Below, in pieces: positions 43,341-50,045 of a stretch of DNA of 64,000 bases (position 1 is its first letter; every line of letters begins with the position of its first letter). Made by a program: the position numbers and the translations under genes. The stretch is taken from assembly GCA_937911745.1 (NCBI GenBank), contig CALDPX010000059.1, forward strand, positions 159,968-223,967. The letters run 5' to 3'. The notes beneath the pieces were generated by a model that was not told the DNA's origin, did no database searches, and was given only the letters and a program-made list of their open reading frames with translations. The stretch is from an uncultured Alistipes sp. GTDB taxonomy: Bacteria; Bacteroidota; Bacteroidia; Bacteroidales; Rikenellaceae.

Positions 43341-44576
43341 ATGGTAAAAATTAAAGCATTTGCAGGTGTACGTCCACCTCAGGCTCTGGCACACGAGGTA
43401 GCCTCGCGCCCCTACGACGTTCTCAACTCTGTTGAAGCAAAAGCAGAGGCAGGCGAGAAGAGCCTTCTGCACATCATTAAACCCGAGATTGACTTTGATC
43501 CCATCATTGACGAGCACGATGAGGCCGTATACTCAAAAGCCGTAGAGAACTACAAGGCTTGGAAGGAGAAAGGCTGGCTCGTTAAGGAGGAGAAGGAGTG
43601 CTACTACATCTACGCACAGACTATGAATGGTAAACGCCAATATGGTCTGGTTGCTTGCTGCCACTTTGAGGACTACTTGGAGGGCCGCATCAAGAAGCAC
43701 GAACTCACTCGCGCCGACAAGGAGGAGGATAGGATGAAACACGTTAGGGCACAGAGCGCAAACTTGGAACCCGTGTTCTTCGCCTACCCCGAGAGGGAGG
43801 ATATGAACGCTATCGTAAACCGCATCATTGCCGAGGCTCCAAAATATGATTTTGTGAGCGAAGATGGCGTAGGTCACACCCTGTGGCTTGTGGATAACGA
43901 TGAGGATATCAAGAACATTACTGCCATTTTTGAGCAGATTCCCGCATTGTATGTGGCTGATGGTCACCACCGTACTGCCGCTGCTGCTGGTGTTGGCAAA
44001 GAGAGGATGCAGGCTAACCCCAACCACACCGGTGAGGAAGAGTACTGCTACTTCTTGGCAGTTATCTTCCCCGATGCTCAGCTCAATATCATCGACTACA
44101 ACCGCGTAGTGAAAGACCTGAATGGTTTGTCGAAAGAGGAGTTCTTGGCAGAGGTAGAGAAAGATTTTGTTGTTGAGAAGAAGGGTGCAGACATCTACAA
44201 ACCCAATGCGCTCCACAACTTTGGTCTTTATCTGGATGGCGAGTGGTACTCGATGACTGCCAAAGAGGGCACTTATGACGACAACGACCCCATCGGTGTT
44301 TTGGACGTCACTGTTCTCTCGAACCTTGTTTTGGACAAGATTTTGGGCATCAAGGACCTCCGCAGGGACAAACGTATTGACTTCGTTGGTGGCATCCGCG
44401 GCTTGGGTGAGTTGCAGAAGAGGGTTGACAGTGGCGAGATGAAGGTTGCCTTCGCTCTCTATCCCGTTTCTATGCAACAACTCATCGACATCGCCGACAG
44501 CGGCAACATTATGCCTCCCAAGACCACTTGGTTCGAGCCTAAGTTGCGTAGCGGCGTTGTTATTCACGAGTTTTAA
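43341..44576 (+). CDS. DUF1015 family protein
   Basis: 411 residues, 12 bases after serA. VRPPQALAHEVASRPYDV at the start and VADGHHRTAAA near residue 210 are DUF1015 signatures, as is ADSGNIMPPKTTWFEPKLRSG at the C-terminus (quoted as GNIMPPKTTWFEPK). DUF1015 is frequent beside serA and serC in anaerobes and is suspected to supply a missing serine-pathway activity, but direct proof is not known to me. In this window no serB-type phosphatase is visible in the operon. It is soluble. Confidence 0.9.
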   Translation: MVKIKAFAGVRPPQALAHEVASRPYDVLNSVEAKAEAGEKSLLHIIKPEIDFDPIIDEHDEAVYSKAVENYKAWKEKGWLVKEEKECYYIYAQTMNGKRQYGLVACCHFEDYLEGRIKKHELTRADKEEDRMKHVRAQSANLEPVFFAYPEREDMNAIVNRIIAEAPKYDFVSEDGVGHTLWLVDNDEDIKNITAIFEQIPALYVADGHHRTAAAAGVGKERMQANPNHTGEEEYCYFLAVIFPDAQLNIIDYNRVVKDLNGLSKEEFLAEVEKDFVVEKKGADIYKPNALHNFGLYLDGEWYSMTAKEGTYDDNDPIGVLDVTVLSNLVLDKILGIKDLRRDKRIDFVGGIRGLGELQKRVDSGEMKVAFALYPVSMQQLIDIADSGNIMPPKTTWFEPKLRSGVVIHEF

Positions 44577-44618
44577 GAAGAACTAACTTATACCTATTTA
44601 TAATTAACTACTAAAAGT

Positions 44619-44846
44619 ATGGCAAAAATCAAGGGAACAATCGTTGTTGATACCGAGCGCTGCAAAGGCTGCGAGGTATGTGTTGCCTCTTGCCCCTGCG
44701 ACGTGTTGGCACTCTCGCCCAACGTAAACGGCAAAGGCTATAACTACGCCCACATGGCAAACCCCGACAACTGCACCGGCTGTGCAAGTTGTGCAATTAT
44801 TTGCCCGGACACATGTATCACTGTTTACAGACAAAAATTTGAGTAA
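44619..44846 (+). CDS. 2-oxoacid:ferredoxin oxidoreductase, ferredoxin-like delta subunit
   Basis: 75 residues. Two 4Fe-4S cluster motifs: CKGCEVCVASCPCD near residue 15 and CTGCASCAIICPD near 50 (the first has an extra Cys). It carries electrons from the TPP centre of the complex to free ferredoxin. First gene of a four-gene operon delta-alpha-beta-gamma with gaps of 5, 10 and 21 bases. The substrate may be 2-oxoisovalerate or 2-oxoglutarate; the set is often annotated VorB or Kor. Confidence 0.9.
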   Translation: MAKIKGTIVVDTERCKGCEVCVASCPCDVLALSPNVNGKGYNYAHMANPDNCTGCASCAIICPDTCITVYRQKFE

Positions 44847-44851
44847 GCGCT

Positions 44852-45934
44852 ATGGGAGAAGTTAAATTGATGAAAGGCAACGAAGTTATCGCAGAAGCTG
44901 CGATTCGTTGCGGTGCCGATGGTTATTTCGGCTATCCTATTACCCCCCAGAGCGAGGTAATGGAGACACTTATGGAGCGCAAACCCTGGGAGACTACCGG
45001 TATGGTAGTTGTTCAGGCAGAGAGTGAGGTATCGTCTATCAATATGGTTTATGGCGGTGCGTCGTGCGGTAAGAAGGTTATGACCTCTTCGTCGAGCCCC
45101 GGTATCAGCCTTATGTGTGAGGGTATGACCTATTTGGCAGGTGCCGAACTTCCTTGCGTGGTTGTTAATGTTACTCGTGGTGGTCCAGGCTTGGGTACAA
45201 TCCAGCCCGCACAGAGTGACTACTATCAGGCAGTCAAGGGCGGTGGCCATGGTGACTACAAGACCATCGTTTTGGCTCCCGCTTCGGTTCAGGAGATGCA
45301 CGATTTTGTATTTGATGCATTTGATTTGGCATTTAAGTATCGTAACCCCGTTATGATTCTTTCTGACGGTGTTATCGGTCAGATGATGGAGAAAGTAGAG
45401 CTCGCAGAGCAGCGTCCCCGCTGGACAGACGAGGAGATTCGCCAGATGCATAGCAGTTGGGCTACTACCGGCAAAACCGCAGACCGCCCCTACAACATCA
45501 TCACTTCACTTGAATTGGATCCTTATGCACAGGAGCAGTTTAACTACAAGATTTTCGAGAAGTACGCACGCTGCGAGCGCGAAGAGGTTCGTTTCGAGGA
45601 GTACAAGTGTGAGGATGCCGACTACCTCATCGTAGCTTTCGGTTCTTCGGCTCGTATCTGCAAGGAGACTATCGAGATTGCTCGCGCAAATGGTCATAAG
45701 GTAGGTCTTATCCGTCCTATCACACTGTGGCCCTTCCCCAGCAAGAAGATTGCCGAGGTTGCAGCCAAGACAAAAGGCGTACTTGTTGCCGAGTTGAATA
45801 TGGGTCAGATGGTTGATGATGTAAGACTCGCAGTCAATGGCGCAGTGCCCGTAGAGCACTATGGTCGTACAGGCGGTGCTGTATATACCCCCGATCAGGT
45901 ATATGAGGCACTCAAAACCAAAATCATTAAATAG
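44852..45934 (+). CDS. vorB: 2-oxoacid:ferredoxin oxidoreductase alpha subunit
   Basis: 360 residues, the pyrimidine-binding subunit, without a fused gamma domain. MKGNEVIAEAAIRCG near the start, YPITPQSEVME near 31, and SSSPGISLMCEGMTYLAGAELP near 80 are typical (quoted as SPGISLMCEGMTYL). The C-terminal transketolase-like domain follows (FGSSARICKETIE, ELNMGQMVDDVRLAV). It catalyses, with the beta subunit, 2-oxoacid + CoA to acyl-CoA + CO2 with ferredoxin reduction. The acyl-CoA product could feed ptb-buk. Confidence 0.9.
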   Translation: MGEVKLMKGNEVIAEAAIRCGADGYFGYPITPQSEVMETLMERKPWETTGMVVVQAESEVSSINMVYGGASCGKKVMTSSSSPGISLMCEGMTYLAGAELPCVVVNVTRGGPGLGTIQPAQSDYYQAVKGGGHGDYKTIVLAPASVQEMHDFVFDAFDLAFKYRNPVMILSDGVIGQMMEKVELAEQRPRWTDEEIRQMHSSWATTGKTADRPYNIITSLELDPYAQEQFNYKIFEKYARCEREEVRFEEYKCEDADYLIVAFGSSARICKETIEIARANGHKVGLIRPITLWPFPSKKIAEVAAKTKGVLVAELNMGQMVDDVRLAVNGAVPVEHYGRTGGAVYTPDQVYEALKTKIIK

Positions 45935-45944
45935 TTAAATCGTT

Positions 45945-46709
45945 ATGGCAGAATATATTGTTGAGAAAACCAAAGAAAATTTGGTATATTCAAAGACTCC
46001 CATCCTAACCGATAAGGTTATGCACTACTGCCCCGGTTGTAGCCATGGTACAATCCACAAACTTATTGCCGAGGTTATTGACGAGATGGGTGTTCAGGAG
46101 AAGACCATCGGTGTTTCGCCCGTAGGTTGCTCTGTATTTGCATACAACTACCTCGACATCGACTGGATTCAGGCAGCACACGGTAGGGCAGCAGCAGTTG
46201 CTACGGCTGTTCACAGACTCTATCCCGACAAACTCGTCTTCACCTATCAGGGTGACGGTGACTTGGCTGCTATCGGTACTGCTGAGAGCATCCACGTATG
46301 TAACCGTGGAGAGAGCATCGCTGTGTTCTATGTAAACAATGCAATTTATGGTATGACCGGTGGTCAGATGTCGCCCAATACCCTCATTGGTATGAAGACC
46401 GCAACCTGCCCCTATGGTCGCGATCCCCAGTTGCACGGCTACCCCTATAAGGTTGCTAACTTTGTATGCCAATTGCCTGGTGTATGCTACGTTACTCGTC
46501 AGAGCGTACATACTCCCGCTGCTGTTCGCAAGGCTAAAAAGGCTATCCGCAAGGCTTTGGAGAACTCGCTTGCAGGCAAAGGTTTGTCGTTTGTAGAGTT
46601 CGTTGCAACCTGCAATAGCGGTTGGAAGATGAGCCCTGTACAGGCTAATAAGTGGATGGAGGAGAACTTGGTTGCTGAGTATCCTCTTGGTGATATCAAA
46701 GACGAATAA
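45945..46709 (+). CDS. 2-oxoacid:ferredoxin oxidoreductase beta subunit (TPP-binding)
   Basis: 254 residues. YCPGCSHGTIHKLI near residue 28 has the Cys typical for the family, and the TPP-Mg motif is GDGDLAAIGTAE near 105 with NNAIYGMTGGQMSP near 130. Two further Cys (TCPYG, ATCNSGW) fit cluster or structural positions. It forms the catalytic core with the alpha subunit. Confidence 0.93.
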   Translation: MAEYIVEKTKENLVYSKTPILTDKVMHYCPGCSHGTIHKLIAEVIDEMGVQEKTIGVSPVGCSVFAYNYLDIDWIQAAHGRAAAVATAVHRLYPDKLVFTYQGDGDLAAIGTAESIHVCNRGESIAVFYVNNAIYGMTGGQMSPNTLIGMKTATCPYGRDPQLHGYPYKVANFVCQLPGVCYVTRQSVHTPAAVRKAKKAIRKALENSLAGKGLSFVEFVATCNSGWKMSPVQANKWMEENLVAEYPLGDIKDE

Positions 46710-46730
46710 ACCCTTAAACAGCAAAGAGAT

Positions 46731-47285
46731 ATGAAACAGGAATTGATTATTGCAGGTTTCGGTGGACAGGGCGTCCTCTCGACCGGTAAAATTTTGGCAT
46801 ACTCGGGTATGTTGCAGGGTTATGAGGTATCGTGGCTCCCCAGCTATGGTCCCGAGATGCGTGGTGGTACCGCTAACGTAACCGTTGTGGTTAGCGACCA
46901 GCCCGTAAGTTCGCCTATCGTTCAGATGTGTGATACCGTTATCGTTCTTAACCAGCAAAGTATGGATAAGTTCGAGCAGAGCGTTCGCCCCGGTGGCAAC
47001 CTCATCTATGACACCAATGGTATCACTCACCACCCCACTCGTAAAGATATCAACATCTACACCATCAACGCTACCGAGGAGTGCGCTAAGATGGGTAACG
47101 CCCGCTTGTTCAACACAATGATTTTGGGTGGTTACCTGAAAGTGTGCCCCATTGTAGATATGGAGTATGTGAAGATTGGCTTGAAGAAGTCGTTGCCCGA
47201 GCGTGCTTGGAAGACCCTTCCCGCCAACGAGCAGGCTATCGTTCACGGTGGCGAGATTATTAAACTCGTTCACAAAGCCGAGTAA
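46731..47285 (+). CDS. 2-oxoacid:ferredoxin oxidoreductase gamma subunit
   Basis: 184 residues. IAGFGGQGVLSTGKILAYS near the start and WLPSYGPEMRGGTANVTVV near 36 define the POR_N/gamma family. It contacts CoA in related structures. Last gene of the operon; three hairpins follow. Confidence 0.93.
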   Translation: MKQELIIAGFGGQGVLSTGKILAYSGMLQGYEVSWLPSYGPEMRGGTANVTVVVSDQPVSSPIVQMCDTVIVLNQQSMDKFEQSVRPGGNLIYDTNGITHHPTRKDINIYTINATEECAKMGNARLFNTMILGGYLKVCPIVDMEYVKIGLKKSLPERAWKTLPANEQAIVHGGEIIKLVHKAE

Positions 47286-47297
47286 GAAGGAATGGTA

Positions 47298-47324
47298 AGT
47301 GTGGGGGAATCTCCCCCCCACACT
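47298..47324 (+). terminator. Hairpin after the oxidoreductase operon
   Basis: AGTGTGGGGG (47298-47307) pairs with CCCCCACACT (47315-47324) around 7 bases. GC rich, without a long U-run; possibly RNA protection or pausing. Confidence 0.6.
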
Positions 47325-47342
47325 ACCTAAGAAATCTCCACC

Positions 47343-47383
47343 GGTCAAATAGGAATATACAATACGGAAAAATCTATTTGACC
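47343..47383. repeat. Inverted repeat with a 21-base loop
   Basis: GGTCAAATAG and CTATTTGACC (10 bp, perfect) flank 21 bases. It sits between two terminator-like hairpins. Function unclear. Confidence 0.55.
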
Positions 47384-47402
47384 ACTTAAAACTTCAAGGA
47401 GA

Positions 47403-47427
47403 GGGGGCGCACTAACCGTGCGCCCCC
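47403..47427 (+). terminator. Rho-independent terminator
   Basis: GGGGGCGCAC (47403-47412) pairs with GTGCGCCCCC (47418-47427) around TAACC, then TTGTTTTT. Confidence 0.85.
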
Positions 47428-47466
47428 TTGTTTTTGGCCATTATCATCCGCAAAGGAACATAAAAT

Positions 47467-47495
47467 AAGCGGTCGGATATACCACCCGACCGCTT
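47467..47495 (-). terminator. Terminator of the MORN gene
   Basis: A 10-bp stem (47467-47476 with 47486-47495), 9-base loop, followed on the minus strand by ATTTTATG; just past the MORN stop codon. Confidence 0.75.
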
Positions 47496-47509
47496 ACCAA
47501 ATTATCATA

Positions 47510-48171
47510 CTACTCTACGGGTTTATCGTCTTTCCATTCACCAGAATAGATTACCGAGCCGTTAGCATCATAAAGGATGCCTTTGCCATGGCTAAGACCA
47601 TTACGAAAATCACCAACATATTTACGCCCATCTGCCCAATAATAAGTACCCTTTCCATTGGGCTTACCATTACTCCAATCACCCTCGTAGATAATGCGTT
47701 CATCAGCATCGTAGAGCACTCCTCTACCCGACTCGGCACCATTTTTCCACTCTCCTACATATTTGCGACCATTGGTAAAATAGAGCGTGCCTTCGCCATG
47801 CGGATTATCCTTGTGGAAATAGCCTTCGTAGGCTTTGGTATCGTCAGGATTGTAAAGTATGCCGTAACCTTCAAGTTGATCCTGGTTGAAATTACCCTCG
47901 TAGCGCGAGCCGTCTGCCCAATAGTAGTGCCATGACCATGACACACATTGCCACGCTTATAACCAACATAGCGGTCGCCACTTGGGTAGGTTTCATCTAC
48001 CAATACCGACTTTGCTCGACGCTCTTGTGGCTGTTCATCGAACCTATCTTCGGCAAACCCCCTCATCAAAACATCTCCCCCTTGTCCTTGGGTATTGTAG
48101 TCATCTAAATTCTGTGCCGCAGCCATCACTGCAAGACTCACAAAGCACAATAAGGTCATAAATCTTTTCAT
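47510..48171 (-). pseudogene. MORN repeat protein with a single-base frameshift
   Basis: An exported MORN-repeat protein split over two frames. The first frame starts at 48171 with a signal peptide (FMTLLCFVSLAVMAAAQ) and the first MORN unit (YPSGDRYVGYKRGNVCHGHGT). At about 47927 the repeat continues in the next frame (YYWADGSRYEGNF...) to a stop at 47510. One missing base in the codon after GHG restores a protein of about 220 residues with about six MORN units (YEGxFxxGxxxGxGxLY). MORN repeats bind lipids or act in the envelope; role unknown. Either a recent inactivation, a programmed shift or an assembly error. Confidence 0.85.
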
Positions 48172-48190
48172 AGCGGTAGTAGTTTATTCG

Positions 48191-48221
48191 CAAATATAAC
48201 AAATGGAATGTAAAAAAACAA
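48191..48221 (-). promoter_or_regulatory. Promoter for the MORN gene
   Basis: On the minus strand TTG (48221-48219), 20 bases, then TATATTTG (48198-48191). The -33 part touches the base of the gpmI terminator. Confidence 0.6.
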
Positions 48222-48248
48222 GTAGGCGTATGAATATCACACGCCTAC
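48211..48248 (-). terminator. Terminator after gpmI
   Basis: GTAGGCGT (complement of 48248-48241) pairs with ACGCCTAC (complement of 48229-48222) around an 11-base loop, followed on the minus strand by TTGTTTTTTT. Confidence 0.75.
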
Positions 48249-48275
48249 CCAAACAATATCCGTCACGGATGGGAC

Positions 48276-49805
48276 CTATTTGAACTCCACGAGTGCTTTG
48301 CCTGTCATCTCGGCGGGCTGAGCCACACCCATAAGTTTCAGCACTGTGGGGGCTACGTCTGCCAGCACGCCATTCTCCACGCTCTTTACCCTCTCCGATA
48401 CAACAATGATGGGCACGGGGTTCAAAGAGTGAGCGGTATTGGGCGAGCCGTCCTCATTTACAGCGTTGTCGGCATTGCCGTGGTCGGCAATAACAACCAC
48501 CTCGTAACCATTCTCCACTGCTGTGGTAACAACGTCCTTCACGCACGCATCAACAGTCTTAACGGCCTTGTGGATAGCCTCCCACACGCCCGTATGCCCA
48601 ACCATATCGCCATTTGCGAAGTTCAGGGCTATGAAGTCGAACTCCTGCTTTTTGAGTTCGGCAACCAGAGCCTTAGCAACTTCGGGTGCGCTCATCTCTG
48701 GTTGGAGGTCGTAGGTCGCAACCTTAGGAGAGGGTATCAAGATTCGGCTCTCGCCCTCGAACTCAGCCTCCCTACCACCATTGAGGAAGAAAGTAACGTG
48801 TGCATATTTCTCGGTCTCGGCAATACGCAACTGCTTCATACCGAGCGAAGAAACGTACTCGCCAATGGTATTCTCCACATTCTCCTTGTCGAAGAGGATG
48901 TGCAGCCCCTCGAATTTCGCATCGTAGGGGGTCATACAGCAGTAGTAAAGGGGAAGTGTGTGCATACCTTCCTCGGGCATATCCTGTTGAGTGAGCACGA
49001 TGGTAAGTTCCTTTGCCCTATCGTTACGGAAGTTGAAGAAGATTACCATATCCTGAGCCTCAATCAAGCCGATGGGCTTATCATTCTCATCAACAGCCAC
49101 AATGGGTTTCACAAACTCATCCGTTACCCCCTCATCATAACTCTCCTGCATAGCTGCCAACATATCGCGCGAGTGCTTACCCTCGCCCTTAACGATTTGG
49201 TCGTAGGCAATCTTTACCCTTTCCCAGCGTTTGTCCCTATCCATTGCGTAGTAACGACCGATGATAGAGGCAATCCTGCCGCCACTCACTTTGAGGTGAT
49301 TTTCGAGAGCCTCAATATAGCCCTTGCCGCTCTGGGGATCGGTATCCCTACCGTCCATAAAGCAGTGCACGAAGGTCCTATCCGACAGACCGTAAGCCTG
49401 AGCAATGTCAAAGAGTTTATTAAGGTGCGACTGCTGGCTATGCACGCCACCATCGCTCACCAAGCCCATAAAGTGTACCTTCACGCCCTTCTCCTTAGCG
49501 TACTCAAAGGCAGCCTTAATCTCCTTATTCTCCATAATGGAGTTGTCGCGGCAAGCACGGTTAATCTTCACAAGGTCTTGATAGACCACCCTACCTGCGC
49601 CAATGTTGAGATGACCTACCTCCGAGTTACCCATCTGTCCCTCGGGCAGACCGACATTCTCGCCATCGGTGCGGAGTTCGGCATTGGGATATTTAGCCTC
49701 CAACGAGTTCATAAACTCGGGCTGTGCCGTATAGATAACGTCTGCTTTGGAGTGGTTGCCTTTTCCCCAACCATCCAAAATCATCAGCAATACTTTTTGT
49801 GCCAT
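48276..49805 (-). CDS. gpmI: 2,3-bisphosphoglycerate-independent phosphoglycerate mutase
   Basis: 509 residues, alkaline phosphatase superfamily. LLMILDGWGKG at the start carries the first metal ligand; GNSEVGHLNIGAGR near 61 has the catalytic Ser; DGRDTDPQSGKGY near 150, and VIADHGNADNA and TAHSLNPVP near 440 are further metal ligands. It interconverts 3- and 2-phosphoglycerate in glycolysis with bound Mn2+. Monocistronic, with a terminator. Confidence 0.97.
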   Translation of the reverse strand: MAQKVLLMILDGWGKGNHSKADVIYTAQPEFMNSLEAKYPNAELRTDGENVGLPEGQMGNSEVGHLNIGAGRVVYQDLVKINRACRDNSIMENKEIKAAFEYAKEKGVKVHFMGLVSDGGVHSQQSHLNKLFDIAQAYGLSDRTFVHCFMDGRDTDPQSGKGYIEALENHLKVSGGRIASIIGRYYAMDRDKRWERVKIAYDQIVKGEGKHSRDMLAAMQESYDEGVTDEFVKPIVAVDENDKPIGLIEAQDMVIFFNFRNDRAKELTIVLTQQDMPEEGMHTLPLYYCCMTPYDAKFEGLHILFDKENVENTIGEYVSSLGMKQLRIAETEKYAHVTFFLNGGREAEFEGESRILIPSPKVATYDLQPEMSAPEVAKALVAELKKQEFDFIALNFANGDMVGHTGVWEAIHKAVKTVDACVKDVVTTAVENGYEVVVIADHGNADNAVNEDGSPNTAHSLNPVPIIVVSERVKSVENGVLADVAPTVLKLMGVAQPAEMTGKALVEFK

Positions 49806-49844
49806 TTTCTTTTCTATTTTATTTTAACCTAACTTCTTTCTCCG

Positions 49845-49920
49845 CTTTTTGTAAAAAGCGGAACCAAAAACTTTTAGTGTAACCAACTCTGTGCGGTTCT
49901 TTTCACTGTCTTGCTTCGGA
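49845..49920. repeat. 76-bp direct repeat, copy 1
   Basis: Matches copy 2 (49951-50026) at about 66 of 76 positions, at an offset of 106 bases. The start forms a palindrome with the bases before it (CCGCTTTTTGTAAAAAGCGG). No coding character on either strand was seen. Confidence 0.8.
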
Positions 49921-49950
49921 GCCACCTACATAAGAGCGTCACTCTGACGC

Positions 49951-50026
49951 CTTTTTGTAAAAAGCGTAACCAAAAACTTTTAGTGTAGCCAACGCCTTGT
50001 GGTTCTACCCACTGCCTTGCTTCGGA
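49951..50026. repeat. 76-bp direct repeat, copy 2
   Basis: Second copy of the element, 30 bases after the first and 19 bases from the alaS stop. Both end with CTTGCTTCGGA. Confidence 0.8.
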
Positions 50027-50045
50027 ATGAGTTTGCTCTGCCTTA

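Noticed and set aside
46005..47348. Open frame of 447 codons opposite the oxidoreductase beta and gamma genes
   Set aside because: Antisense to well supported genes; composition is unlike a protein.
48429..49832. Open frame of 467 codons opposite gpmI
   Set aside because: Antisense shadow; gpmI has all its catalytic motifs.
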